Assembly: GCF_025421715.1 (NCBI RefSeq)
Contig: NZ_JAOEFC010000001.1
Location: forward strand, 434,001-498,000
Direction: 5' to 3'
Source of the DNA: Microbacterium festucae
Lineage (GTDB): Bacteria; Actinomycetota; Actinomycetes; Actinomycetales; Microbacteriaceae
Length of the DNA: 64,000 bases
The notes below the pieces were generated by a model. It worked only from the letters and a program-made list of their open reading frames with translations. It was not told where the DNA came from and did no database searches. Positions 50,795 to 59,534 of the stretch are shown here, piece by piece; position 1 is the first letter of the stretch, and every line of letters starts with the position of its first letter. The position numbers were made by a program, and so were the translations under genes.

Positions 50795-52798
50795 ATGAGC
50801 ACGCCGACGACACGTTTCGCAGGGCTGGACGGCCTCCGTGCCGTCGCAGTCCTGCTCGTGGTCGCCTACCACCTGTTCCCCGGTTCGCCGCTGTCGGCAG
50901 GGTTCGTCGGCGTCGACGTGTTCTTCGTCATCTCGGGGTTCCTCATCACCTCGTTGCTGCTGCGCGAGCGCGCGCAGACCGGCGGCATCGCGCTCGTGCC
51001 GTTCTGGAAGCGCCGCGCACGCCGTCTGCTGCCCGCGCTGTTCGTCGTGGTCACCGTCAGCGCGACGGCCGCGTTCCTGCTGGGCGGCGACCTGCTCGTG
51101 GGGCTCGGCATGCAGGTGGTGGGTGCGGCGACCTTCTCGTACAACTGGATCGCCGTGCTCGGCGGTTCCGACTACTTCACGGCCGGCACTCCCGAGCTCT
51201 TCCGCAACCTGTGGTCGCTGGCCGTCGAAGAGCAGTTCTACGTGCTCTGGCCGCTGGTGCTGCCGCTGTTCCTGCTGGTGCGCCGTCGTTGGGCGCGCGT
51301 GGCGGCCGCGCTGGGGCTGGCCGCGGCCTCGGCCGGCTGGGCGGTTCTGCTGCTGGAAGGCGGCGCCGACACCAGCCGGGTGTACTACGGCACCGACACG
51401 CACGCGTTCGGGCTGCTGCTGGGCGTCGCCCTGGCCTTCGCGCTCTTCCCGCTGGGGGCCCGGGGGCCCTCCATCCTCGGGGTGCGCTCGGTGTGGGAGG
51501 TGGTCGCCGGCGCCGGCGCCCTCATCGCCCTCACCGTCGTGGCGATGGCGGATGCCGGAGCACAGACCTGGGTGCTCGGCGCGGCCTCGGTGCTCACGGC
51601 CGCCCTCATCCTGCTGTCGGTGTGGCCGGGCTCGTGGTTCGGGCGCGCACTCGACATCGCCCCGCTGCGCTGGGTGGGCGAGCGGTCGTACGGCATCTAC
51701 CTGTGGCACTGGCCGCTGCTGGTGCTCGTGCTCGGCGGCACCACGGGCGGCGCCACCGACGCGGCGGTGCCGGTGTGGGTGGGCGTGCTCGTGCTGGCCC
51801 TCACGCTCGCGCTGTCGGCGGCGTCGTACCGGTTCGTCGAGCAGCCGGTGCGCCGGCACGGCTTCCGCGGGTCGGTGCGCGCGCTCGGCGAGGCGCTGCG
51901 GGCAACTCCCTCCCGGCGCTTCCGCGCGATCACCACCCTGGCCGCCGCCGTGCTGGTGGTCGGCGGCACCACCGCGGCCGTGGCCGCCGCGCCCGAGCTC
52001 ACCAGCAGCGAGGCCGTGGTGGAGGCCGGGCAGGCCGCCCTCGACGACGCCCAGGGCTCCGCGTCGGCCGCGCCCTCCGGATTCGACGCGCCGCTGGCCG
52101 CCGACCCCACCCCCGCCCCCACCGGGTTCGCGTGCCCGACCGACGAGCTGCCGCTGGCCCCCGTGGCGGGCACCGTGGCGCAGTGCCCCGCCGGCTCCGA
52201 CGGCCGCCCCCTCCCGCCGGTGCCGCAGCACGTGTCGGGCGATCGCATCTCGGCCGTCGGCGACTCGGTCATGCTCGCCTCCGCACCGGGCCTGCTCGAG
52301 GAGTTCCCCGGCATCCAGGTCGACGCGGCCGTCTCGCGATCGATGCATGCCGGAAGCGGCATCATCTCGTCGATGGCGGCAGACCGACAGCTGCGCGACT
52401 ATGTGGTCGTCGCGCTCGGCACCAACGGGCCGGTGTCGGAGGACGCGCTCGAGCAGATCCGGAAGGCGGCGGGCGCGAAGCGCCACCTCGTGCTGGTGAA
52501 CGCGTTCGCCCCCCGCGACTGGATCCCCGGCGTCAACGCCGAGCTGACCGCGTTCGCGAAGGAGCACCCGGGGGTCGTCGTGGCCGACTGGTCATCGGCG
52601 ATCGCCGGCCGCACCGATCTGCTCGCCGGCGACCACATCCACCCCGGCCACAGCGGCGGACAGCTGTTCGCCGACACGGTGGCCGCCGCCGTCGACGGCA
52701 TCGAGAACCAGCGCGCCGAGATGGCCTACCGGGTCGAACTGCTGCAGTGGCAGACCGCCCGCACCTTCGGGCGGCACCCCGCCGGCGCCGGCGGGTGA
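50795..52798 (+). CDS. OafA/YrhL-like acyltransferase with C-terminal SGNH domain
   Basis: A 667-residue membrane acyltransferase. The AT3 domain (about 5-350, ten helices) starts FAGLDGLRAVAVLLVVAYHL (catalytic His), with DVFFVISGFLITSLL, FWKRRARRLLPAL and LWSLAVEEQFYVLWPLVLP. A Ser/Pro/Ala-rich spacer (about 405-450) leads to an outside SGNH hydrolase-like domain (SAVGDSVMLA, LGTNGPV, DHIHPGHSGG). Such proteins O-acetylate cell-wall or exopolysaccharide sugars. All SGNH blocks look intact. Confidence 0.93.
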   Translation: MSTPTTRFAGLDGLRAVAVLLVVAYHLFPGSPLSAGFVGVDVFFVISGFLITSLLLRERAQTGGIALVPFWKRRARRLLPALFVVVTVSATAAFLLGGDLLVGLGMQVVGAATFSYNWIAVLGGSDYFTAGTPELFRNLWSLAVEEQFYVLWPLVLPLFLLVRRRWARVAAALGLAAASAGWAVLLLEGGADTSRVYYGTDTHAFGLLLGVALAFALFPLGARGPSILGVRSVWEVVAGAGALIALTVVAMADAGAQTWVLGAASVLTAALILLSVWPGSWFGRALDIAPLRWVGERSYGIYLWHWPLLVLVLGGTTGGATDAAVPVWVGVLVLALTLALSAASYRFVEQPVRRHGFRGSVRALGEALRATPSRRFRAITTLAAAVLVVGGTTAAVAAAPELTSSEAVVEAGQAALDDAQGSASAAPSGFDAPLAADPTPAPTGFACPTDELPLAPVAGTVAQCPAGSDGRPLPPVPQHVSGDRISAVGDSVMLASAPGLLEEFPGIQVDAAVSRSMHAGSGIISSMAADRQLRDYVVVALGTNGPVSEDALEQIRKAAGAKRHLVLVNAFAPRDWIPGVNAELTAFAKEHPGVVVADWSSAIAGRTDLLAGDHIHPGHSGGQLFADTVAAAVDGIENQRAEMAYRVELLQWQTARTFGRHPAGAGG

Positions 52799-52816
52799 CG
52801 CCCGCGCCGGGCGCGG

Positions 52817-53860
52817 TCAGATGCGCTCGACGAGTGCCACCGACCGCTCGGTGGCGCTGAAGCCCAACCCCTCGTACAGCGTGTTGGCCCCCGTGGGGCT
52901 CGCGGTGTCGACGTCGAGCACCGCCTGCTCGAGGCCGGCGTCGGCGATCGCGGCGAGGGTGCCGGCGATGACCGCCGGCGCGAGCCCGCGGCGGCGATGG
53001 CTGCGTACGACGCCGATGAGGTCGATGTAGGCGTGACTGACGCCCATCGCGGCCCAGTCGTCTTCGTTCACCGACGCCAGGCAGAAGGCGACGATCGCGC
53101 CGTCGGCGTCGACGGCGATGCGCGACAGATCGGGGCGCAGAAACTCGCCGCCGACGAACTTCGCCCACCCCTCCGGCTGGCTCGGCAGGCTCCCCCAGTG
53201 GTCGCGGAAGGCGTCGTTGCGCGCCAGGCGGGCATCTTCGTCGCGGTCATGGCTGAACGGCACGATGCGGATGCCGTCCGGCACGGGCACATCGGGCGCG
53301 GCGGCGTCCATCGCGCGCACCATCGTCGAGAACCAGCGCTCGGGCTGGAGGCCCGCCTTCTGCGCGATGCGCTGCTGGGCGGTGTTGGTCTCTTCGGCGT
53401 AGACCTTGAGGTCGGCGGTCCACTGCTCCCCGGCATCCAGCGATGGGGCGACCTCGCTCAGCTGCTGGCGTCCCCGGCCCTGCTGCCAGGCGAGCACGCC
53501 GGTGCCGATGCCGCGCCCGCGCAGGCGCGGATGCACCGCGCCGCTCAGGTGCACGGTGAGCGCGCCGCTGCGCGCGGGGTGCAGGAAGGCGCTGCCCAGC
53601 GCGACGACCTCGCCGTCGGCGGACAGGCCGATGAGCGAGTCGCGGGCGTGGTCGATGTGCGGCAGGTCGAAGGTGTCGGCGATCTCGGAGCGCGGGGTGA
53701 TCCAGGTGGGGTGGTCCACGGCATCCGCGGCGGCGAACAGGGCGTGCAGGGCGTCGATGTCGGCGGCCGTCGGCGGTCGCCACCGGGCGATGTCGGGGTG
53801 GGTGGGGACGGGCGGGGCCGGCACGGCCCCCAGCCGCGCCTCGAGGCTGGTCTCGGTCAC
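52817..53860 (-). CDS. Double-GNAT N-acetyltransferase (MshD-like layout)
   Basis: A 347-residue protein with two GNAT folds. The first (about 25-185) keeps VHPRLRGRGIGTGVL (acetyl-CoA loop); the second (about 195-347) has IGVVRSHRRRGLAPAVI and TLYEGLGFSATERSV. The arrangement is that of MshD, the mycothiol synthase, but MshD-specific substrate residues were not checked and many double-GNAT proteins do other things. GTG start leaderless (TAGGGT plus 6 nt). It lies just downstream of the rplQ terminator. Confidence 0.88.
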   Translation of the reverse strand: MTETSLEARLGAVPAPPVPTHPDIARWRPPTAADIDALHALFAAADAVDHPTWITPRSEIADTFDLPHIDHARDSLIGLSADGEVVALGSAFLHPARSGALTVHLSGAVHPRLRGRGIGTGVLAWQQGRGRQQLSEVAPSLDAGEQWTADLKVYAEETNTAQQRIAQKAGLQPERWFSTMVRAMDAAAPDVPVPDGIRIVPFSHDRDEDARLARNDAFRDHWGSLPSQPEGWAKFVGGEFLRPDLSRIAVDADGAIVAFCLASVNEDDWAAMGVSHAYIDLIGVVRSHRRRGLAPAVIAGTLAAIADAGLEQAVLDVDTASPTGANTLYEGLGFSATERSVALVERI

Positions 53861-53866
53861 CCGCCC

Positions 53867-53872
53867 ACCCTA
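53867..53872 (-). promoter_or_regulatory. -10 box of leaderless GNAT gene promoter
   Basis: Minus-strand TAGGGT, 6-nt gap, GTG start at 53860; same geometry as truA and ugd. Confidence 0.5.
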
Positions 53873-53910
53873 CCGCCGGGCTCCGCCGCCCCACCCGGTC
53901 GCCGGGTACG

Positions 53911-53948
53911 CAGAAGGCCCGCCCCGGCGAACCGGTGCGGGCCTTCTG
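53911..53948 (-). terminator. Terminator of the rpsM-rpoA-rplQ operon
   Basis: CAGAAGGCCCGC and GCGGGCCTTCTG form a perfect 12-bp stem with a 14-nt loop, starting 18 bp after the rplQ stop. There is no U-run. Confidence 0.8.
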
Positions 53949-53966
53949 TCGATGCGAGGAAGCGGA

Positions 53967-54536
53967 TTACTCCGACTTCTCCTCGGCCTTCTCGTCGGTG
54001 GTCTCCTCGGCGGGAGCCTCGACGGCCTCCTCGGCAGCAGCCTCGGCGGCGGCGCCCTCCTCGGGCGACTCGGCACCGGCGTCGGCGGCCTCGGTCTTGT
54101 CGACCTCGGTCTCCTCGGCAGCGGCGGCGGGCGCGGCGGGAGCAGCAGCCTTCTTGGCCGACTTCGCCTTGGGCGCGACGGGCTCGAGGACGAGCTCGAT
54201 CACGGCCATGGGGGCGTTGTCGCCCTTGCGGTTGCCGACCTTCGTGATGCGGGTGTAGCCGCCCTCACGCTCGGCGACCAGCGGCGCGATCTCGGTGAAC
54301 AGGACGTGCACGACTTCCTTGTCACCGATGACCGACAGCACGCGGCGACGCGCGTGCAGGTCGCCGCGCTTGGCGAACGTGATGAGACGCTCGGCCAGCG
54401 GACGCAGGCGCTTGGCCTTGGTCTCGGTGGTCGTGATCGACTTGTGGGTGTACAGCGCGGCGGCGAGGTTCGCAAGCAGCAGACGCTCGTGTGCGGGGCC
54501 GCCTCCGAGGCGGGGACCCTTCGTGGGCTTGGGCAT
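53967..54536 (-). CDS. rplQ: 50S ribosomal protein L17 with acidic C-terminal extension
   Basis: A 189-residue L17: [40 protein letters not shown] and the [15 protein letters not shown] block are diagnostic. L17 is normally about 120 residues; here residues about 124-189 are a low-complexity tail of Ala, Glu, Lys and Thr. The ATG at 54536 is preferred to 54542 because homologues start MPKPTKGP. Last gene of the rpsM-rpsK-rpoA-rplQ operon. Confidence 0.97.
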   Translation of the reverse strand: MPKPTKGPRLGGGPAHERLLLANLAAALYTHKSITTTETKAKRLRPLAERLITFAKRGDLHARRRVLSVIGDKEVVHVLFTEIAPLVAEREGGYTRITKVGNRKGDNAPMAVIELVLEPVAPKAKSAKKAAAPAAPAAAAEETEVDKTEAADAGAESPEEGAAAEAAAEEAVEAPAEETTDEKAEEKSE

Positions 54537-54573
54537 TCTCAATTACTCCAGTGTGAAAAAGTCGATCGGCTGA

Positions 54574-55563
54574 TCAGAGGGACTCGTCGTCGTAGCCGCT
54601 GTAGAAGTGCGCGCCGTCGAACCCGGGGACCGAGTCCTTCAGCGACAGACCGAGCGAGACGAGCTTGTCGCGCACCTCGTCGACCGACTTCTGGCCGAAG
54701 TTGCGGATGTTCATCAGCTGCGTCTCGGAGAGGGCGACCAGCTCCGAGACCGTGTTGATGCCCTCGCGCTTGAGGCAGTTGTACGAACGCACCGACAGAT
54801 CGAGGTCTTCGATCGGCATCGACAGCTCGTTGGTGAGGACCTCGGCGACCGGCGCGGGGCCGATCTCGATGCCCTCGGCCTCGACGTTGAGCTCACGGGC
54901 CAGGCCGAACAGCTCGGTGAGGGTGCGACCGGCCGACGCGACGGCGTCACGGGGCGAGATCGACGCCTTCGACTCGACGTCCAGCACGAGCTTGTCGAAG
55001 TCGGTGCGCTCACCGGCACGGGTGGCGTCGACGCGGTAGCTGACCTTCAGCACCGGCGAGTAGATCGAGTCGATCGGGATCTGACCGGCCTCAGCGTACT
55101 CGTTGCGGTTCTGCGTCGCCGAGACGTAGCCGCGGCCACGCTCGATCGTGAGCTCGAGCTCGAACTTCGCCGAGTCGTTGAGCGTCGCGATGACCAGCTC
55201 GGGGTTGTGCACCTCGACACCGGCCGGAGCCGAGATGTCTGCCGCGGTGACCTCGCCGGCGCCGGTCTTGCGCAGGTACGCCGTGATCGGCTCGTCGCGC
55301 TCGCTCGAGACGACGAGCTGCTTGATGTTGAGGATGATCTCAGTCGCATCCTCCTTGACACCGGGGATGGTGCTGAACTCGTGCAGCACGCCGTCGAGAC
55401 GGATGCTGGTGACCGCGGCGCCGGGGATCGACGAGAGGAGGCTGCGACGGAGCGCGTTGCCGATGGTGTAACCGAAGCCGGGCTCGAGCGGCTCGATGAC
55501 GAACCGGCTGCGGAACTCGCCGATCTTCTCCTCGGTCAGAGTGGGACGCTGTGCGATGAGCAC
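54574..55563 (-). CDS. rpoA: RNA polymerase alpha subunit
   Basis: A 329-residue alpha subunit. The N-terminal domain has [20 protein letters not shown] and [20 protein letters not shown] for dimerisation and beta/beta' contact. The C-terminal domain (about 245-310) has [20 protein letters not shown] and [13 protein letters not shown] for UP elements and activators. Length and motifs are standard. Confidence 0.98.
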   Translation of the reverse strand: MLIAQRPTLTEEKIGEFRSRFVIEPLEPGFGYTIGNALRRSLLSSIPGAAVTSIRLDGVLHEFSTIPGVKEDATEIILNIKQLVVSSERDEPITAYLRKTGAGEVTAADISAPAGVEVHNPELVIATLNDSAKFELELTIERGRGYVSATQNRNEYAEAGQIPIDSIYSPVLKVSYRVDATRAGERTDFDKLVLDVESKASISPRDAVASAGRTLTELFGLARELNVEAEGIEIGPAPVAEVLTNELSMPIEDLDLSVRSYNCLKREGINTVSELVALSETQLMNIRNFGQKSVDEVRDKLVSLGLSLKDSVPGFDGAHFYSGYDDESL

Positions 55564-55686
55564 TATGTGTTCCTTTCGATCACGTGCCCGCTATATGACA
55601 CGTGTGTGGTGAGGTGTTGAGTTTTGATAGACGACGGATGCCGGATGCCGATCACCGGGTGAGGTGACGGCATCCGGCCCGGGAAA

Positions 55687-56085
55687 TCAGACGCGGCGGC
55701 GCTTCGGGGGACGGCAGCCGTTGTGGGCCTGGGGGGTGACGTCCTGGATGGACCCCACCTCGAGGCCGGCGGCCTGCAGCGAACGGATCGCGGTCTCACG
55801 ACCCGAACCCGGTCCCTTGACGAAGACGTCGACCTTCTTGACGCCGTGCTCGGCGGCCTGGCGGGCGGCCGACTCGGCAGCCATACCGGCGGCGTACGGG
55901 GTCGACTTGCGCGAGCCCTTGAAGCCCACGCCACCCGACGAGGCCCAACTGATGACCGCGCCGGTCGGGTCGGTGATCGAGACGATCGTGTTGTTGAACG
56001 TCGACTTGATGTGGGCGTGGCCCAGCGCGATGTTCTTCTTCTCCTTGCGGCGCGGCTTGCGCGCGGCGGACTTGGCCTGTGCCAT
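55687..56085 (-). CDS. rpsK: 30S ribosomal protein S11
   Basis: A 132-residue S11. A basic N-terminus is followed by [40 protein letters not shown] and the C-terminal [18 protein letters not shown], which binds 16S rRNA in the platform. Preceded by GGAGAGAG. The gap to rpoA is 123 bp. Confidence 0.98.
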   Translation of the reverse strand: MAQAKSAARKPRRKEKKNIALGHAHIKSTFNNTIVSITDPTGAVISWASSGGVGFKGSRKSTPYAAGMAAESAARQAAEHGVKKVDVFVKGPGSGRETAIRSLQAAGLEVGSIQDVTPQAHNGCRPPKRRRV

Positions 56086-56118
56086 GAGTTCTCTCTCCTA
56101 AACCTTGGGGGCCCGCGA

Positions 56119-56499
56119 TTACTTGCGGCCGGCCTTCTTCTTGCCGGCGACGGTGCGCTTCGGGCCCTTGCGGGTACGCGCGTTCGTCTTGGTGCGCTGA
56201 CCGCGCACCGGGAGGCCGCGGCGGTGACGCAGACCCTCGTAGGAGCCGATCTCGACCTTGCGGCGGATGTCGGCGGCGACCTCGCGACGGAGGTCACCCT
56301 CCACCTTGTAGGTGCCTTCGATGTGATCGCGCAGCGCGATCAGCTGGTCGTCGGTGAGGTCCTTGACGCGGATCGACTCGTCGATCTCGGTGGCCTTGAG
56401 GATCTCGACCGAGCGGGTACGGCCGATGCCGTAGATGTAGGTGAGTGCGATCACCACGCGCTTGTCGCGCGGGATGTCGACGCCGGCAAGACGTGCCAT
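56119..56499 (-). CDS. rpsM: 30S ribosomal protein S13
   Basis: A 126-residue S13: [30 protein letters not shown] and the basic C-terminus [19 protein letters not shown] are typical. It is at the head of the rpsM-rpsK-rpoA-rplQ group, 216 bp from rpmJ across a gap holding the dispersed repeat. Confidence 0.98.
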   Translation of the reverse strand: MARLAGVDIPRDKRVVIALTYIYGIGRTRSVEILKATEIDESIRVKDLTDDQLIALRDHIEGTYKVEGDLRREVAADIRRKVEIGSYEGLRHRRGLPVRGQRTKTNARTRKGPKRTVAGKKKAGRK

Positions 56500-56616
56500 G
56501 CGGATTCTCCTGGGAGTGAGTGAAGGTGTGGAGCAGAATCGGTGCCCGGGCCTTCGCCCCGGGGTGTCCCCTGATCGATGATCAGGTTCTGAAACTGCCT
56601 GTAGATGCGACCGTTC

Positions 56617-56652
56617 CCGGTCGTTGCGCGAGCGGAGCGAGACGAAACGTCC
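56617..56652 (-). repeat. Dispersed repeat copy upstream of rpsM
   Basis: The reverse complement reads GGACGTTTCGTCTCGCTCCG then CTCGCGCAACGACCGGG, the same unit as at 14893 and 20491 with two changes. It lies in the rpmJ-rpsM gap together with short hairpins (CCCGGGCC...CCGGGG near 56545-56563 and CTGATC-GAT-GATCAG at 56571-56585). Confidence 0.75.
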
Positions 56653-56714
56653 CGACCCGTTCGCGGTATTGAGTTGTCAGTTCTGCAAGGTGTCGACGTG
56701 GCCCGAGGGCCCGC

Positions 56715-56831
56715 TCAGCCCTGGCGCTGCTTGTGACGCGGGTTGGACTTGCAGATGACCATGACGCGACCGTGACGACGGATGACCTTGCAGTGGTCGC
56801 AGATGGGCTTGACGGAGGGGTTGACCTTCAT
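56715..56831 (-). CDS. rpmJ: 50S ribosomal protein L36
   Basis: A 38-residue protein reading [20 protein letters not shown] then [18 protein letters not shown]. The C-D-H-C...C-x4-H pattern (Cys 11, 14, 27; His 32) is the zinc-binding form of L36. It lies 65 bp after the infA stop. Confidence 0.97.
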   Translation of the reverse strand: MKVNPSVKPICDHCKVIRRHGRVMVICKSNPRHKQRQG

Positions 56832-56896
56832 GATGTTCCTTGTTCGCTGTCTTCGCCGGGCAGGACGGGGCCTGGGGCGTTACTTCTCGACCGGGC

Positions 56897-57118
56897 TCAG
56901 CGGTAGCGGTAGACGATGCGGCCGCGGGTGAGGTCGTAGGGCGAGAGCTCCACGACGACGCGGTCCTCCGGAATGATGCGGATGTAGTTCTGCCGCATCT
57001 TCCCCGAGATCGTCGCGAGCACCTTGTGTCCGTTGCTGAGCTCGACGCGGAACATCGCGTTGGGCAGAGCTTCGGAGATGACACCCTCGATCTCGATGAC
57101 ACCGTCTTTCTTGGCCAT
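56897..57118 (-). CDS. infA: Translation initiation factor IF-1
   Basis: A 73-residue S1/OB-fold protein: [40 protein letters not shown] and [20 protein letters not shown]. It occupies the A site during initiation. The leader is about 87 nt from the promoter at 57212-57240. Confidence 0.98.
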   Translation of the reverse strand: MAKKDGVIEIEGVISEALPNAMFRVELSNGHKVLATISGKMRQNYIRIIPEDRVVVELSPYDLTRGRIVYRYR

Positions 57119-57211
57119 ACGCTCGCTTACAGTTGTGCAGACCGGTCGATCTGCGGTGGATGGGATTCGGTGCTTCGACACGCCAATGAAGGCGCAACGC
57201 ACCAAAGATTC

Positions 57212-57240
57212 AGTGTACGTGATAGGGGGCCCGGCGGCAA
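57212..57240 (-). promoter_or_regulatory. infA promoter, overlapping the upstream terminator
   Basis: On the minus strand TTGCCG (57240-57235), a 17-bp spacer and TACACT (57217-57212) make a good sigma-70-type promoter. Its -35 box and most of its spacer lie inside the hairpin at 57225-57254. Confidence 0.65.
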
Positions 57241-57254
57241 ACCGCCGGGCCCCC
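57225..57254 (-). terminator. Terminator after the DsbA-like gene
   Basis: GGGGGCCCGGCGG, CAAA loop, CCGCCGGGCCCCC: a perfect 13-bp G+C stem 21 bp after the stop, without a U-run. Confidence 0.8.
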
Positions 57255-57275
57255 TTATCGCTTACAGTTCGCTGA

Positions 57276-57956
57276 TCACTGTCCGGTGAGGTTCGCGATC
57301 ACGTCGGTCTGCGGGTTCATCGTGACCGGCACGAGCGTGCCGTTGATCGCCAGCGACGGCGTTCCGGTGGCGCCCTCGGGGAGCTGCTGGGCCTGGGCGA
57401 ACTTCACGTACTTGTGCGAGGTGATGTCCTCGGCCAGCGCGTCGGTGACGTTGACGCCGGCGTCCTTCGCGATCTGGATGATCTCGTCGTCGCTGAGGCC
57501 GGGCGAGCTCTCGGCGGGCTGGTTGGCGTACATCGCCTGCATGAAGGCATAGGCGTTGTCGGGGTCGGCCGCGGCGATGGCGTACATGGCGCCGGCCGAA
57601 CGGCTCGAGAACTCGGTGCCCTGCGACAGCCGGTCGAGGATGGCGACCGGGTGCAGCTCGAGCGTCACCGAGCCGTCGTCGACGAGCTGCTTGATGGTCT
57701 CGCCCTCGGTCTGCTCGAACTGGTTGCAGTAGGGGCACATGAAGTCGACGTAGGTGGCGACGGTGTCGGGCCCGTCGCCGAAGGTGATCGCGCCGGTCTC
57801 GGTGTTGATGTTCGACGCCTGGGGCGCCTCACCGGGAGCGGTCGCGGAGTTGTTCATCCAGACGACGGCGCCGATCACGACGGCGACGACGGCCACGACC
57901 GCCACGCTCGTCCAGATCGCGAACCAGTTCGTCTTGCGGGCCGGTGTGCCTGCCAT
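57276..57956 (-). CDS. Membrane-anchored DsbA-like thiol-disulfide oxidoreductase
   Basis: A 226-residue protein with one N-terminal membrane helix (about 11-33) and an outside thioredoxin-fold domain. The active site is C-P-Y-C (Cys 74 and 77, in [13 protein letters not shown]), and a cis-Pro loop GTPSLAING lies near the end, both typical of the DsbA/DSBA-like family (thioredoxin_4). It likely oxidises or isomerises disulfides in exported proteins such as the Cys-containing surface proteins of this window. The ATG at 57956 is chosen for the GGCGAGG site. Its place between map and infA is unusual outside actinobacteria. Confidence 0.93.
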   Translation of the reverse strand: MAGTPARKTNWFAIWTSVAVVAVVAVVIGAVVWMNNSATAPGEAPQASNINTETGAITFGDGPDTVATYVDFMCPYCNQFEQTEGETIKQLVDDGSVTLELHPVAILDRLSQGTEFSSRSAGAMYAIAAADPDNAYAFMQAMYANQPAESSPGLSDDEIIQIAKDAGVNVTDALAEDITSHKYVKFAQAQQLPEGATGTPSLAINGTLVPVTMNPQTDVIANLTGQ

Positions 57957-58112
57957 GTCCTCGCCTTTCGTGCCGCCGCCTCTCGGGGCACCTCGACCAT
58001 CTTCGCGCACACCCGCTATGCGTTTCCCCAGAGGGACGCCGTGCAAACGGCATCCGCGCGCATCGTTATCGGGGCGAGACCTCGCACCGACGGGGCACCT
58101 GGGCCTCGGGCG

Positions 58113-58943
58113 TCAGGAGATGGGCGTCGGGGTCACGCCGAACGGCGCGAGGCCGGCCGCTCCCCCGTCGAGGGCCGTGAGCACCCAGATGCCGCCCTCG
58201 TGCACGGCCACGCTGTGCTCCCAGTGCGAGCCGTCGGTGCCGTCGATCGTCGAGACGGTCCAGTCGTCGTCCTCGACGAAGGTGTCGTGCGATCCGGCGA
58301 CGACCATCGGCTCGATCGCCAGGCACAGGCCCGGCTTCACCTCGGGTCCGAGGTCGGCGACGCGGTAGTTGAAGACGGTGGGGCCCTCGTGCATCTTGCG
58401 GCCGATGCCGTGGCCGACGTAGTCGCGCAGGATGCCGTAGCCCTCGCCCGACGATTCGATCGACGTCTGGATCGCGTCGCCGATCTCGCCCACACGCCGC
58501 GCGGACGCGAGGGCGGCCACGCCCGCCCAGAGCGAGGTCTCGGTGACCGACGACAGGCGCTCGCGCGCCGCGACGAGGTCGGGGCGGCTGGGGTCGGGGA
58601 CGACGATGGTGATGGCGGAGTCGCCGTTCCAGCCCTGGAACTGCGCGCCCGCATCGATCGAGACGATGTCCCCCGGCTCGAGCACGCGCCCGCCGGGGAT
58701 GCCGTGGACGACCTGCTCGTTCACCGAGATGCAGGTGGTGTGGCGGTAGCCGCGCACCATCTGGAAGTTCGACTCGGCGCCGCGTTCGGCGATGACCGCG
58801 GCGGCCGCGGCATCCAGGTCGAGCGTGGTGAGCCCCGGGGCGATGATCGCACGCACCGCGTCGAGGGCGGCGGCGGTGATGCGGCCGGGCTCGACCATGC
58901 CGCGCAGCTGGGCGGGGGTCTTGTAGATCGAGCGGCGCAGCAC
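58113..58943 (-). CDS. map: Type I methionine aminopeptidase
   Basis: A 276-residue MetAP removing the N-terminal Met of new proteins. TTCISVNEQVVHGIPGGRVL, GDIVSIDAGAQFQGWNGDSA (metal Asp pair), DYVGHGIGRKMHEGPTVFNY (His) and LAIEPMV (Glu) are all present. GTG start 3 bp after the adk stop codon region (leftward order secY-adk-map). Confidence 0.96.
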   Translation of the reverse strand: MLRRSIYKTPAQLRGMVEPGRITAAALDAVRAIIAPGLTTLDLDAAAAAVIAERGAESNFQMVRGYRHTTCISVNEQVVHGIPGGRVLEPGDIVSIDAGAQFQGWNGDSAITIVVPDPSRPDLVAARERLSSVTETSLWAGVAALASARRVGEIGDAIQTSIESSGEGYGILRDYVGHGIGRKMHEGPTVFNYRVADLGPEVKPGLCLAIEPMVVAGSHDTFVEDDDWTVSTIDGTDGSHWEHSVAVHEGGIWVLTALDGGAAGLAPFGVTPTPIS

Positions 58944-58946
58944 GGG

Positions 58947-59534
58947 TCAGGCCGTGATGCCGCGGGCGGCCAGCGCGGTGATGATGCGCTCGAACACCTC
59001 GTCGAGGCTGCCGACGCCGTCGACGGCGTCGACGATGCCGCGCTCGCGGTAGACGTCGAGGATCGGCGCCGTCTCGGACTCGTAGATCGACAGCCGCTTG
59101 GCGATCGACTCCTCGTTGTCGTCGGCGCGGCCCTGCTCGGCGGCGCGACGCGACAGCCGCTGGATGGACTCCTCGCGGGGCACCGCCAGCTCGATGACGG
59201 CCGTCAGCGGCTGGTCGCGCTCGTCGAGGAACCCGTCGAGGTCGGCGACTTGGGCGAGGTTGCGCGGGTAGCCGTCGAGCAGGAAGCCGCCCGCCGCGTC
59301 GTCCTGCGCGAGACGATCGCGCACGATGGCGCCGGTCAGCTCGTCGGGGACGAGGTCGCCGGCGTCGATGATGGCCTTCACCTGCAGGCCGAGCTCGGTG
59401 CCGTCCTTCACGTTGGCGCGGAACACGTCGCCGGTGGAGACGGCCGGGATGCGCAGGGCCTCGGCGATGCGCTCGCCCTGGGTGCCCTTGCCGGAGCCCT
59501 GGGGCCCGACGATCAGCAGACGGGGGTAGGTCAT
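58947..59534 (-). CDS. adk: Adenylate kinase
   Basis: A 195-residue enzyme interconverting ATP, AMP and [21 protein letters not shown] is the P-loop (about 10-27), [14 protein letters not shown] the NMP-binding-core signature. The short LID is typical of actinobacterial Adk. The ATG at 59534 overlaps the secY stop as ATGA. Confidence 0.97.
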   Translation of the reverse strand: MTYPRLLIVGPQGSGKGTQGERIAEALRIPAVSTGDVFRANVKDGTELGLQVKAIIDAGDLVPDELTGAIVRDRLAQDDAAGGFLLDGYPRNLAQVADLDGFLDERDQPLTAVIELAVPREESIQRLSRRAAEQGRADDNEESIAKRLSIYESETAPILDVYRERGIVDAVDGVGSLDEVFERIITALAARGITA

